A stretch of 64,000 nucleotides of DNA, from contig NZ_CP011409.1 in NCBI RefSeq assembly GCF_001267925.1, forward strand, positions 3,658,001-3,722,000. Direction: 5' to 3'. The position numbers and the translations under genes were made by a program. This document shows positions 8,885 through 19,324 of the stretch, one piece after another. Position 1 is the first letter of the stretch; each line of letters opens with the position of its first letter. The DNA comes from Herbaspirillum hiltneri N3 (lineage in GTDB: Bacteria; Pseudomonadota; Gammaproteobacteria; Burkholderiales; Burkholderiaceae_D). The notes under the pieces were generated by a model. The model saw nothing but the letters and a program-made list of their open reading frames with translations, made no database searches and was not told where the DNA came from.

Positions 8885-9688
8885 TTATTGCAACAAAGAC
8901 GCCCGATGCACCGCATCGGGCGTTTTGTATTTCAAGGCCGTATGCGGCCGTTCCTGGTTGTAGATCCGAACCGATTGCGCCACCATCTTTGCCGCTTGAG
9001 GCAAGTCCGCCGGACGGTTGAGCAAGAACTCTCCCTTGAGGATGCCGTTGACTCGCTCTGCCAATGCATTCTGGTAGCAGTCATACCCATCCGTCATCGA
9101 GCATACCAATCCATGGCGACGATGGATGTCCTGGTAATACGTCGAGCAGTACTGGATGCCTCTGTCAGAGTGGTGAATCACCGGCGTACTGCCATGACGC
9201 TCACGCAACGCCATCTTGAGCGCCTGACTGACTTCCTCTGTCTGCAAGCTGCCATGCACGTGGTAGCCGACGATCTTGCGTGACCAAGCATCCGTCACCA
9301 GGCTCAGATAGACGAACTTGCCTCGTGTGGGCAGGTAGGTAATATCGGCAACCCAGACCTGTTCCGGCCCCGTCGGCACCACTTGCGCCGGCCCGGCCTT
9401 GAGCAGATTGGGATGACGCCGGAAGCGATGATGGCTGTCGGTGGTCTTGTGATAGGCCCGCTGTGGCTGCACCAGCATGCGCGCCTGCCTCAGAATATGG
9501 AACAGTCGATCCCGACCAACCTTCAGGTCTGTTCCGGCAAAGCTGCTACCCAATAAGCTATGTAGTTTGCGTGTCCCTATGCGCGGCTGGCGAAGCCGTA
9601 TCGGTTGCACCAGCTTCACTACGGCATACGCCTGATGCGCCAGATCTTGTTCTCGCTGGCAACGCTTGTAAAACGCCTGACGGCTCAT
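8885..9688 (-). CDS. IS3-family transposase OrfB (DDE integrase domain)
   Basis: OrfB supplies the catalytic rve integrase core. Visible catalytic motifs are D in WVADITYLP, D in HHSDRGIQYCS and E in NALAERVNGILKGEF, with the correct D-D-(35)E-type layout. The N-terminal part has the HTH_21-like region of IS3 OrfB. The ATG gives 267 residues, but the frame is open upstream past the slippery site at 9760-9766, so the working product is probably the OrfAB fusion made by -1 frameshifting. No internal stop or missing residue is seen. Confidence 0.93.
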   Translation of the reverse strand: MSRQAFYKRCQREQDLAHQAYAVVKLVQPIRLRQPRIGTRKLHSLLGSSFAGTDLKVGRDRLFHILRQARMLVQPQRAYHKTTDSHHRFRRHPNLLKAGPAQVVPTGPEQVWVADITYLPTRGKFVYLSLVTDAWSRKIVGYHVHGSLQTEEVSQALKMALRERHGSTPVIHHSDRGIQYCSTYYQDIHRRHGLVCSMTDGYDCYQNALAERVNGILKGEFLLNRPADLPQAAKMVAQSVRIYNQERPHTALKYKTPDAVHRASLLQ

Positions 9689-9717
9689 GCCTATGTGATG
9701 GCAAGCCTTCTGTATGC

Positions 9718-10116
9718 TCAGTCCTTGGACTTCACCACTACAGATAGCTTGCCGGCACGCTTTTTTACGCTCACCCCGTGCTCATCGCGCATGATATCGA
9801 TCACCTTCTCGAACAAGGCCGACTTCAGCTTCTCGTCCTTAAGCTGGCGCTCCAGCTCCTTGATACGCTGCTCGGGTGTTAGTGGTTTAGTTGGTTTGTT
9901 GGTCATCTGCGCTCTCCGCTTGCTCGGCCCCTGCGGTTGGCGCCAATCCTGCAAGCCATGTTTGCGACACCATACCAAAACTGTCGACCGGCCTTGTATT
10001 CCGTACCGCTTTTGCGCCTGCTTGTACGTCATCTCGCCTTTTTCTACCTGCTCGACAACGTTCAATTTAAAAGCCAGGCTGTAATCACGCTGGCTGCGAC
10101 GTTTCTCTTGTTCCAT
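9718..10116 (-). CDS. IS3-family OrfA, DNA-binding transposase subunit
   Basis: The 132-residue protein has an N-terminal helix-turn-helix (YSLAFKLNVVEQVEKG through TYKQAQKRYGI), a WCRKHGL segment and a C-terminal leucine zipper-like coiled coil (TPEQRIKELERQLKDEKLK), as in IS3-family OrfA. It binds the terminal repeats and is fused to OrfB by frameshifting. It lies just inside the right terminal repeat and overlaps the OrfB reading frame at its 3' end. Taken alone it usually represses transposition. Confidence 0.9.
   Translation of the reverse strand: MEQEKRRSQRDYSLAFKLNVVEQVEKGEMTYKQAQKRYGIQGRSTVLVWCRKHGLQDWRQPQGPSKRRAQMTNKPTKPLTPEQRIKELERQLKDEKLKSALFEKVIDIMRDEHGVSVKKRAGKLSVVVKSKD
9760..9766 (-). 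promoter_or_regulatory. A AAA AAG programmed -1 frameshift site of the IS3 element
   Basis: On the minus strand the heptamer A-AAA-AAG lies in the orfA zero frame (GTA AAA AAG encodes VKK). The orfB frame is -1 relative to orfA and open here. This is the classic IS3 slippery sequence for making OrfAB. Confidence 0.88.
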
Positions 10117-10144
10117 CTGACACTCCTTCCTCTCTTCGAAAAAG

Positions 10145-10169
10145 TGTCAACTTATTCCAGGACGGGTCA
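10145..10169 (-). repeat. Right terminal inverted repeat of the IS3 element
   Basis: Read on the minus strand it begins TGACCCGTCCT and ends GTTGACA, pairing with 8856-8880 at 20 of 25 positions. OrfA starts just inside it, which makes this the promoter-proximal end. Confidence 0.8.
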
Positions 10170-10177
10170 AGCGCAAT

Positions 10178-10207
10178 AAAAAAGCCACGGCATGCCGTGG
10201 CTTTTTT
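10178..10207. terminator. Perfect 30-bp palindromic bidirectional terminator
   Basis: aaaaaagccacggca pairs perfectly with tgccgtggctttttt, giving T-runs on both strands. It serves the gspG-like gene on the minus strand. Before the IS inserted it may also have served the lipoprotein gene, which lies on the far side of the IS. Confidence 0.9.
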
Positions 10208-10226
10208 CATGGCGTCAGTGTCAATG

Positions 10227-10709
10227 TCAGTGTCTGGCGCGAATCACGCCGGCCTGGTCGACGCCCGCATCAGGACCGGCGGCTCCGAAGGAAAACACAT
10301 CGAAGCCATTGCCGTCTTCCGACACCCGATATTGATAAGGGTTGCCCCAGGGGTCGCGCGGCAGGCGGTCGAGGTAGCCGCCGATTTTCCATTCCTTCGG
10401 CACCGGCGCGCGGCCCGGCTTGACGATCAGCGCCAGCAAGCCTTGCTCGGTGGTTGGATAGCGGCCGTTGTCCTGCTTGTACAGTTGCAGACCCTTTTCG
10501 ATCTCGGCGATGTCCTGCTCGGCCGTCACGATTTGCGGGCTATGGGCATGGTTGACGACGTTGATCAGGCGCGGTGCGGCGACCACGGCCACGACGGCGA
10601 TGACTGCGATTGCAGTCAACATCTGTAATTTGCTCAGGCCGCGCTGCAGCGGAAAAAATTGCGTGAGAAGTTGCGTGGGAGAAACGGGTCGCGTAACTAT
10701 GCGGCGCAT
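10227..10709 (-). CDS. Orphan GspG-like type II secretion major pseudopilin
   Basis: The 160-residue product has a class III signal-like N-terminus: G24 followed by LSKLQM and a hydrophobic helix to about residue 46. A GspG-type C-terminal domain follows, with GLQLYKQDNGRYPTTEQGL and the calcium-loop-like LPRDPWGNPYQYR. True GspG has Glu at mature position 5 (FTLIE); here that position is Gln29. The leader before G24 is unusually long at 23 residues. No other gsp genes are nearby, so it is an orphan. It may be a specialised or decaying pseudopilin, or part of an unlinked pilus-like machine. Confidence 0.75.
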   Translation of the reverse strand: MRRIVTRPVSPTQLLTQFFPLQRGLSKLQMLTAIAVIAVVAVVAAPRLINVVNHAHSPQIVTAEQDIAEIEKGLQLYKQDNGRYPTTEQGLLALIVKPGRAPVPKEWKIGGYLDRLPRDPWGNPYQYRVSEDGNGFDVFSFGAAGPDAGVDQAGVIRARH

Positions 10710-10818
10710 CGGACTTTCTTTCCAGTAAAGCGAGATGCGAGAGTATAAAGCCGAAGCGCCGGCTTTGGTATTGCGGAGTCGGAATGTCTGAAGGTTCCTT
10801 CCCGGATACTGTTTCCGC

Positions 10819-11580
10819 TCAGGTCGCCAGCACCACCTCGACCTCGGTTTCCTGCAGCAATTTCGCCAGTTCTGGCGGCGGCGGCGCGTCGGTGAACAAG
10901 ACGTCGATCTGCGACAGGTGCGCCATCTTCACCAGCGCCTGCCGGCCGAACTTGCTCGAGTCGGCGACCAGCCAGACCTGCCGCGATTGTTCAATGATGG
11001 TTTGCGCCACTTTGACTTCGCGCGCATCGAAGTCGCGCAACACGCCGTCGAGCTCGATGCTGGAAATGCCGATGATGCCGATGTCGACCTTGAACTGGCG
11101 GATGAAGTCGATAGTTGCCTCGCCGACAATGCCGCGGTCGCGCGCGCGCACCACACCGCCGGTGACGATCACTTCCGACGAGGTATTGCTGGCCAGCATG
11201 CTGGCGACGTTGAGGTTGTTGGTCACCACATGCAGGTGGCTGTGCTGATGCAGCGCGCGCGCCACTTCTTCGGTGGTGGTTCCCAGATTGAGGATCAATG
11301 AACAGCCGTCCGGCACGCGCGCGGCGACCGCCTTGCCAATGCGTTGCTTGGCCTCGGCGTTCATCACCTGGCGCTGCGGGTAGGCGATGTTTTCGGTCGA
11401 GGAGAGCAGGCCGACGCCGCCGTGATAGCGCGCCAGCAACTTGGCGTCCACCATCGCCTTGACGTCGCGCCGCACCGTTTGCGTCGTCACGTCGAGTTGC
11501 TGCGCCAGTTCTTCCACCGAAATCGTAATGTGCTTGCGCACGCAGTCGAGCAAGGTTTGTTGCCGCGGATTGAGCATCAT
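10819..11580 (-). CDS. glpR: DeoR-family glycerol-3-phosphate regulon repressor
   Basis: The 253-residue protein has an N-terminal DeoR winged helix (SVEELAQQLDVTTQTVRRDV, about 20-39) and a C-terminal sugar-phosphate sensor domain with LNLGTTTEEVA, VTNNLNVA, VIVTGG and DSSKFGR. It is divergent from glpD, with a 139-bp spacer rich in AT and inverted repeats, so it most likely represses glpD and the glpSTPQUV-glpK genes. The effector is inferred to be glycerol-3-phosphate, as for other GlpR proteins. Two consecutive ATGs are possible starts. Confidence 0.88.
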   Translation of the reverse strand: MMLNPRQQTLLDCVRKHITISVEELAQQLDVTTQTVRRDVKAMVDAKLLARYHGGVGLLSSTENIAYPQRQVMNAEAKQRIGKAVAARVPDGCSLILNLGTTTEEVARALHQHSHLHVVTNNLNVASMLASNTSSEVIVTGGVVRARDRGIVGEATIDFIRQFKVDIGIIGISSIELDGVLRDFDAREVKVAQTIIEQSRQVWLVADSSKFGRQALVKMAHLSQIDVLFTDAPPPPELAKLLQETEVEVVLAT

Positions 11581-11627
11581 GGGAATTGGTTAACGATCAT
11601 ATGAACATTAAAAAACATAATCGAATT

Positions 11628-11659
11628 GAAAACAACAAAATAATTGTTGATTTGTTTTC
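11628..11659. promoter_or_regulatory. Candidate GlpR operator in the glpR-glpD spacer
   Basis: Nested inverted repeats occur here: gaaaaca (11628-11634) pairs with tgttttc (11653-11659), and inside them caaca (11633-11637) pairs with tgttg (11645-11649). The right half overlaps the likely glpD -35 (TTGATT, 11647-11652). The position fits repression of glpD, but the sequence does not closely match the E. coli GlpR consensus. Confidence 0.45.
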
Positions 11660-11676
11660 ACGTTGTCGCGTATCGT
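11647..11676 (+). promoter_or_regulatory. Candidate glpD promoter
   Basis: TTGATT (11647-11652), an 18-base spacer and TATCGT (11671-11676) lie about 45 bp before the preferred glpD start. Both boxes match the sigma70 consensus at four of six positions. Confidence 0.45.
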
Positions 11677-11719
11677 AGCCAAAAAATACAATACGGCAAA
11701 TAAAAATTCCGGAGACAAG

Positions 11720-13240
11720 TTGAACACACTTCTTGAATGTGATCTTCTGGTGGTCGGCGGCGGCATCAACGGCGCCGGTATTGCGCGTGACGCGGTCGGC
11801 CGCGGCTTGCGCGTGATTTTGTGCGAACAGCACGATCTGGCGCAGCATACTTCTTCGGCCAGCACCAAGCTGATCCACGGCGGGCTGCGCTATCTCGAGT
11901 ATTACGAATTCAAACTGGTGCGCAAGGCCTTGCAGGAGCGTGAAGTGTTGCTGCGCGCTGCTCCGCATATCATCTGGCCGCTGCGTTTCGTCATGCCGCA
12001 CGATGCCGGCCAGCGCCCGGCCTGGCTGATCCGCGCCGGCCTGCTGATGTACGACTATCTCGCCAAACGCGAGATCCTGCCAGCCTCGTACGGCTTGAAA
12101 CTGGATCAGCACGCCGCCGGCAAACCGCTCAAGGGCGGCTACCGCCGCGGCTTCGTCTACTCCGACGGCTGGGTCGATGATGCCCGTCTGGTGGCGCTCA
12201 ATGCGCTCGACGCCAGCGAACGCGGCGCCCGGATTTTTACCCGCACCAAATGCACCGCCGCACGCCGCGAAGGCGAGCTCTGGCATGCCACGCTGGAGAA
12301 CGAAGAGGACGGCCGCATCCAGGTGCAGGCGCGCGCGATCGTCAACGCCGCCGGCCCGTGGACCGCGCAGTTTGCCGACGCCGTTCCCGGTGCCAGCAAG
12401 AGCTACGGCCTGCGTCTGATCAAGGGTAGTCATATCGTCGTCAAGCGATTGTTCGACCACCCTTACGCCTACATTTTTCAGAATCCCGACAAGCGTATTA
12501 TTTTTGCGATCCCGTATCAGGATGACTTTACGCTGATCGGCACCACTGATCTGGAATACACCGGCGACGCCGGCAAGGTCGAAATCAGCGCAGAGGAAAT
12601 CGATTACTTGTGCGACATGGCCAATCGCTATTTCACGCGCCAGATTTCCGCGCAAGACGTGGTGTGGACCTATTCCGGCGTGCGTCCGCTGCTGGATGAC
12701 AATTCCTCCAACGCCTCCGCCGTGACGCGCGATTATCTGCTCGAATGCAATGACAGCGGCGCGCCCATGCTCAATGTCTGGGGCGGAAAAATCACCACCT
12801 ATCGCAAGCTCGCAGAAGAGGCACTGGCAATTCTGTCCCCGCGGCTGGGGCTCAAGGCGCCGTCGTGGACCGCCGATGCGCCGCTGCCCGGCGGCGATCT
12901 TGAGCAGGCCGGAAAACTGGTCCGGCGCTACGACTTTGCGCGCTTCCTGGCGGCCTTCCATGAACGCCATCCGTGGCTGCCGTCCGCATTGGCGCAGCGC
13001 TATGCGCGCAGCTATGGCAGCCGCGCCGAACGTCTGCTCAAAGGTGTCACCGGCCTGGCCGATCTCGGAGAAGAACTGGCTCCCGGACTGCATGAGGTAG
13101 AAGCGCGCTATCTGCACGACGTTGAATGGGCGCGCAGCGCAGAAGACATCTTGTGGCGCCGGAGCAAGCTGGGCCTGTATTGCCGGCCGCAGCACGTGGA
13201 GCGATTGCAGCAATGGCTGACGGAGCGCAACCCGTCCTGA
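11720..13240 (+). CDS. glpD: Aerobic glycerol-3-phosphate dehydrogenase
   Basis: GlpD is a membrane-associated FAD enzyme that oxidises sn-glycerol-3-phosphate to dihydroxyacetone phosphate and feeds electrons to quinone. I prefer the TTG at 11720, which has GGAGAC six bases upstream; an upstream TTG at 11663 lacks a ribosome binding site. This gives 506 residues (E. coli 501). The dinucleotide-binding VVGGGINGAGIARD is at about 10-23, followed by SSASTKLIHGGLRYLE, and the C-terminal domain is present. It heads the glycerol transport operon and sits opposite glpR. Confidence 0.95.
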   Translation: MNTLLECDLLVVGGGINGAGIARDAVGRGLRVILCEQHDLAQHTSSASTKLIHGGLRYLEYYEFKLVRKALQEREVLLRAAPHIIWPLRFVMPHDAGQRPAWLIRAGLLMYDYLAKREILPASYGLKLDQHAAGKPLKGGYRRGFVYSDGWVDDARLVALNALDASERGARIFTRTKCTAARREGELWHATLENEEDGRIQVQARAIVNAAGPWTAQFADAVPGASKSYGLRLIKGSHIVVKRLFDHPYAYIFQNPDKRIIFAIPYQDDFTLIGTTDLEYTGDAGKVEISAEEIDYLCDMANRYFTRQISAQDVVWTYSGVRPLLDDNSSNASAVTRDYLLECNDSGAPMLNVWGGKITTYRKLAEEALAILSPRLGLKAPSWTADAPLPGGDLEQAGKLVRRYDFARFLAAFHERHPWLPSALAQRYARSYGSRAERLLKGVTGLADLGEELAPGLHEVEARYLHDVEWARSAEDILWRRSKLGLYCRPQHVERLQQWLTERNPS

Positions 13241-13286
13241 AGACCTGCGCCGCAAGTAAAAAACAGAACAGCAGCAAGGAGACAGC

Positions 13287-14372
13287 GTGACCCTGGAATT
13301 AAAACAAGTGAGCAAGTCGGTCGGAGCGGAAACGCATCTGTACCCGCTTGATCTGAAGCTGGCGACGGGCGGCATCAACGTCTTGCTGGGCCCGACACAG
13401 GCCGGCAAGACTTCGCTCATGCGCATCATCGCCGGACTGGACAAGCCCGACCGCGGCAGCGTACTGGTCGACGGCAAGGACGTCACCGGCGTTGGCGTAC
13501 GCGAGCGCAACCTCGCCATGGTGTACCAGCAATTCATCAATTATCCGGGGTTGAGCGTCTACGAAAACATTGCCTCGCCCTTGCGCCTGAAAAAGTTGCC
13601 GCAGCAGGAGATCCATCAGCGCGTCACCGAGATTGCCGAGAAACTGCACATCGCACACTTGCTGCAACGCCTGCCGGGCGAGCTGTCCGGCGGCCAGCAG
13701 CAGCGCACCGCGCTGGCGCGGGCATTGATCAAGCGCGCGCCGCTGGTATTGCTGGATGAGCCGCTGGTCAATCTGGACTACAAGCTGCGCGAGGAGTTGC
13801 GTTCCGAGCTGATTTCCCTCTTCACCAACGGCGACACCACCGTGGTCTACGCCACCACGGAACCGCAGGAAGCCTTGCTGCTCGGCGGCCATACCGCCGT
13901 GATGCATGCCGGCCGCTTGCTGCAGTTCGGTCCGACGCTGCAATTGTTCAATGCGCCAGCCTCGACCGAAGTGGCCGCCATCTTTAACGATCCGCCGATG
14001 AATATGCTGGCGGCAACAGCCAGCGCCAATGGCAGCGTGACGCTTGACGACGGCAGCGTGCTGACCGTGGCCGGCCGTCATCTTGCGCTGGCGGCCGGCC
14101 AGCGTTGCCAGGTCGGCGTTCGCTGCAACGATGTGCGCCTGAAAGCACACAAAGGCGCCGGTGTCACGCTTGTCTGCACGGTAGGCCTGGCCGAACTGAG
14201 CGGCTCCGAAACCTATCTGCACCTGCGCCACGGCAGCGCTGCGCTGGTGGCGCAACTGCCAGGCGTACATGCGCTCGAGATCGACAGTACGGTGCAGGTC
14301 CACATCGACGCCGCGCAGATTTTCCTGTTCGATACAGAGGGGCGCCTGTTGAGCGCCCCGCACGGAGACTGA
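13287..14372 (+). CDS. glpS: Glycerol ABC importer ATPase GlpS
   Basis: This 361-residue MalK-type ATPase couples ATP hydrolysis to uptake by GlpPQ. It has Walker A GPTQAGKT (35-42), Q-loop at 81-82, a canonical signature LSGGQ (133-137) and Walker B LVLLDEP (153-159), followed by a C-terminal TOBE/OB-type domain. The H-loop histidine is missing: the expected YVTHD reads YATTE (188-192), so His is replaced by Thr191. It has a GTG start with a strong AAGGAGA site, and its stop is followed by the glpT start after one base. The gene order matches the Rhizobium glpSTPQUV importer; the name rests on order and family. Confidence 0.85.
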   Translation: MTLELKQVSKSVGAETHLYPLDLKLATGGINVLLGPTQAGKTSLMRIIAGLDKPDRGSVLVDGKDVTGVGVRERNLAMVYQQFINYPGLSVYENIASPLRLKKLPQQEIHQRVTEIAEKLHIAHLLQRLPGELSGGQQQRTALARALIKRAPLVLLDEPLVNLDYKLREELRSELISLFTNGDTTVVYATTEPQEALLLGGHTAVMHAGRLLQFGPTLQLFNAPASTEVAAIFNDPPMNMLAATASANGSVTLDDGSVLTVAGRHLALAAGQRCQVGVRCNDVRLKAHKGAGVTLVCTVGLAELSGSETYLHLRHGSAALVAQLPGVHALEIDSTVQVHIDAAQIFLFDTEGRLLSAPHGD

Positions 14373-14373
14373 C

Positions 14374-15462
<1,089 letters not shown>

Positions 15463-15465
15463 GTC

Positions 15466-16361
<896 letters not shown>

Positions 16362-16365
<4 letters not shown>

Positions 16366-17180
16366 ACAAAAGCAAGCCAAACAACTGGCCGCGCCTGCTG
16401 ACGCTGGCGCTGTACATCGCCTTCACGCTGATTCCGCTGTACTGGCTGTTCAATACCTCGCTCAAGACCAACGAAGAAACGCTGGCGGTCTTCACGTTGT
16501 GGCCGAACCAGCCGACGCTGGACAACTACAAGGTGATTTTCACCGACGCCTCCTGGTATTCCGGCTACATCAATTCCATCATCTACGTCGCCATCAACAC
16601 GGTGCTGTCGCTGCTGGTGGCATTGCCGGCGGCCTACGCGTTTTCGCGCTACCGCTTCCTCGGCGACAAGCACATGTTCTTCTGGCTGCTGACCAACCGC
16701 ATGACGCCGCCGGCGGTGTTCCTGCTGCCGTTCTTCCAGCTGTACTCGACGGTGGGTCTGATGGACACCCACATCGCCGTGGCGCTGGCGCACATGCTGT
16801 TCAACGTGCCGCTGGCGGTGTGGATCCTGGAAGGCTTCATGTCGGGCGTACCGCGCGAGATCGACGAGACCGCCTACATCGACGGCTTTTCGTTCCCGCG
16901 CTTCTTCATCCGCATCTTCTTGCCGCTGATCAAATCGGGCGTCGGCGTGACGGCGTTCTTCTGCTTCATGTTCAGCTGGGTCGAGTTGCTGCTGGCGCGC
17001 ACGCTGACCTCGGTCAACGCCAAGCCGATCAGCGCAATCATGACGCGCACCGCTTCGGCGGCGGGCATGGACTGGGGCATTCTGGCCGCCGCCGGCATGC
17101 TGACGATCATTCCGGGTGCATTGGTGATCTGGTTCGTGCGCAACCATATCGCCAAGGGTTTTGCGATGGGGAGGGTGTGA
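16362..17180 (+). CDS. glpQ: Glycerol ABC importer permease GlpQ
   Basis: The 272-residue MalG/UgpE-type permease has about six helices and the EAA loop EIDETAYIDGFSFPRFFIR near 167-185. It pairs with GlpP to form the membrane channel. Its start overlaps the glpP stop, and the next gene begins 3 bases after its own stop, so the operon is tightly packed. The name comes from operon order; it is unrelated to the E. coli glycerophosphodiesterase GlpQ. Confidence 0.88.
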
Positions 17181-17182
17181 CG

Positions 17183-17464
17183 ATGGCTGCTTTTTCATGG
17201 ATGTCGTGGACGCCGCCGATTGCCGTCTTTTTCATCTGTATCGCGCTCATGCTGGTGGGCATGACGATCTGGGAAATCCGTTCGCCGACGGTGGAGCGCA
17301 AGGGCTTCCTGCCGCTGCGCACGACGCGCGGAGACCGCTTGTTCATCGGCTTGCTGAGTGCCGCCTATATCAATCTGGCATGGGTCGGATTGACCGACCT
17401 GGATCAGTGGTATGCGGCCGCGCTCGGCTTGCTGGCGTTGGTTATCGTCATGCGTAAGGGCTAA
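17183..17464 (+). CDS. glpU: Small two-helix membrane protein GlpU (DUF2160)
   Basis: Starting at the ATG two bases after the glpQ stop, this gene encodes 93 residues with hydrophobic segments at about 12-29 and 53-70 plus a C-terminal hydrophobic stretch near 77-90. It matches the DUF2160 proteins found within glycerol ABC operons. In Rhizobium leguminosarum the corresponding glpU is part of the transport operon; its biochemical role is unclear, possibly an accessory membrane subunit. It is easily missed because longer overlapping frames cover it. A 128-bp gap separates it from glpV. Confidence 0.8.
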   Translation: MAAFSWMSWTPPIAVFFICIALMLVGMTIWEIRSPTVERKGFLPLRTTRGDRLFIGLLSAAYINLAWVGLTDLDQWYAAALGLLALVIVMRKG

Positions 17465-17592
17465 CTTTGCGTATACCAAGAATTCAATTTCCGGTTTGCT
17501 CAGAATAAAAAACCTGAAATGAAATAACGCGTTCGGGGAATGTCCTTCCCTCTCCGGCGCGACCATCTTTGGGAAGGTGACGAGGAGACGTG

Positions 17593-19320
17593 ATGCAAAA
17601 ATTCAAACTTACCGTGCTGGCTGCTGCGATCGCAGTGGCAGGCAATGTCTGGGCCGACACCAAATCGGCCGAGAAGTGGATCGATACCGAATTCAAGCCG
17701 AGCACGCTGTCGCGCCAGCAGCAGCTGAGCGAAATGCAATGGTTCATCGACGCCGCCGCCAAACTGAAAGCCAAGGGCGTCAAGGAAATCCACGTGGTGT
17801 CGGAAACCCTCGACACCCACGCCTATGAATCGAAAACCCTGGCCAAGGCCTTCGAGGAAATCACCGGCATCAAGGTCAAGCACGACGTGATCCAGGAAGG
17901 CGACGTGGTCGAGAAGATGCAGACCTCGCTGCAATCGGGCAAGTCGATCTACGACGGCTGGGTCAACGACTCCGATCTGATCGGCACTCACTACCGCAAT
18001 GGCCAGACCGTGGTGCTGTCCGACTACATGGCCGGCCCCGGCAAGGAATACACCAATCCCGGCCTCGACCTGAAGGATTTCATCGGCACCAGCTTCACGA
18101 CCGCGCCGGACGGCAAGCTGTATCAGCTGCCCGACCAGCAGTTCGCCAACCTGTACTGGTTCCGTGCCGACTGGTTCGCGCGCAAGGACCTGCAGGACAA
18201 GTTCAAGGCCAAGTACGGCTATGAACTGGGCGTGCCGCAAAACTGGTCTGCCTACGAAGACATCGCGGCCTTCTTCACCAACGACGTCAAGGAACTGGAC
18301 GGCAAGAAGATCTTCGGTCACATGGACTACGGCAAGAAGGATCCATCGCTGGGCTGGCGCTTCACCGATGCCTGGCTGTCGATGGCCGGCGCTGCCGACA
18401 AGGGCTTGCCGAACGGCCTGCCGGTCGACGAATGGGGTATCCGCGTGGCGGCTGACAAGTGCACGCCGGTAGGCGCATCGATGTCGCGCGGCGGCGCCAC
18501 CAACTCGCCGGCGGCAGTCTATGCGCTGACCAAGTACCTCGACTGGATGAAGAAGTACGCACCGCCGGAAGCGCTCGGCATGACCTTCTCCGAAGCCGGT
18601 CCGGTTCCAGCCCAAGGTCACATCGCGCAGCAGGTGTTCTGGTACAGCGCCTTCACTGCGGGCATGACCAAGCAGGGTCTGCCGGTGGTGAACACCGACG
18701 GTTCGCCGAAGTGGCGCATGGCGCCGGGGCCGCACGGTCCGTACTGGAAAGAAGGCATGCAGAACGGCTACCAGGACGTCGGTTCCTGGACCTTCCTCAA
18801 GAGCACGCCGCCTGACCAGATGGCCGCGGCTTGGCTGTACGGCCAGTTCGTGACCTCCAAGACCGTGTCGCTGAAGAAATCGATCGTCGGCCTGACCTTC
18901 ATCCGCGATTCCGACATCCGTTCGGAATACTTCACCAAGAACGCGGCCAAGTACGGCGGCCTGATCGAGTTCTACCGCAGCCCGGCGCGCGTGGCGTGGA
19001 CGCCGACCGGCAACAACGTGCCTGACTATCCGAAGATGGCGCAACTGTGGTGGAAGAACATTTCCACCGCGATTTCCGGCGAGAAGACGCCGCAAGGCGC
19101 GATGGATAATCTGGCCGAGGAAATGGACGGCATCATGGCCCGCCTGCAGCGCGCCGGCATGAAGAACTGCGCGCCCAAGCTCAACGACAAGAAAGATCCT
19201 GCGACCTGGATGTCCGACAAGGGCGCGCCATGGACCAAGCTGGCCAACGAAAAGCCGAAGGGCGAAACCATCCCTTACGACAAATTGTTGCAAGCCTGGA
19301 AGGACGGCAAAGTTCGCTAG
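17593..19320 (+). CDS. glpV: Glycerol ABC importer periplasmic binding protein GlpV
   Basis: The 575-residue type I-like extracytoplasmic solute-binding protein is longer than MalE-type proteins, as expected for this subfamily. The ATG at 17593 (GAGGAG six bases upstream) gives a Sec signal MQKFKLTVLAAAIAVAGNVWA with cleavage after Ala21. Many Trp, Tyr and Asp residues are conserved in the body (GRLYQLPDQQFANLYWF-like segment near 180). It would deliver glycerol to GlpPQ. A terminator follows at 19460, so glpK probably has its own promoter or depends on readthrough. Confidence 0.88.
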   Translation: MQKFKLTVLAAAIAVAGNVWADTKSAEKWIDTEFKPSTLSRQQQLSEMQWFIDAAAKLKAKGVKEIHVVSETLDTHAYESKTLAKAFEEITGIKVKHDVIQEGDVVEKMQTSLQSGKSIYDGWVNDSDLIGTHYRNGQTVVLSDYMAGPGKEYTNPGLDLKDFIGTSFTTAPDGKLYQLPDQQFANLYWFRADWFARKDLQDKFKAKYGYELGVPQNWSAYEDIAAFFTNDVKELDGKKIFGHMDYGKKDPSLGWRFTDAWLSMAGAADKGLPNGLPVDEWGIRVAADKCTPVGASMSRGGATNSPAAVYALTKYLDWMKKYAPPEALGMTFSEAGPVPAQGHIAQQVFWYSAFTAGMTKQGLPVVNTDGSPKWRMAPGPHGPYWKEGMQNGYQDVGSWTFLKSTPPDQMAAAWLYGQFVTSKTVSLKKSIVGLTFIRDSDIRSEYFTKNAAKYGGLIEFYRSPARVAWTPTGNNVPDYPKMAQLWWKNISTAISGEKTPQGAMDNLAEEMDGIMARLQRAGMKNCAPKLNDKKDPATWMSDKGAPWTKLANEKPKGETIPYDKLLQAWKDGKVR

Positions 19321-19324
19321 GCAT

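Larger units (their letters stand above)
8856..10169 (-). mobile_element. IS3-family insertion sequence, apparently complete
   Basis: The 1,314-bp element has 5'-TG...CA-3' ends and 25-bp imperfect terminal inverted repeats (8856-8880 and 10145-10169) that match at 20 of 25 positions. It encodes orfA and orfB with a canonical -1 slippery heptamer, the IS3-family arrangement. The DDE triad is intact and no stop or frameshift damages the genes, so it may be active. No 3-4-bp target duplication is evident (ccat on the left, agcg on the right), suggesting recombination between copies or decay after insertion. Confidence 0.9.

Noticed and set aside
10747..10766. Hairpin aaagccg/cggcttt as a terminator of glpR
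   Set aside because: Short stem and no T-run on the minus strand; evidence is too weak.
11663..11719. Upstream TTG start for glpD
   Set aside because: No ribosome binding site, falls in the promoter region and adds a non-homologous 19-residue extension.
11597..13540. 647-codon minus-strand frame opposite glpD
   Set aside because: Shadow of the strongly conserved glpD gene; it also overlaps the glpR-glpD control region and has no recognisable fold.
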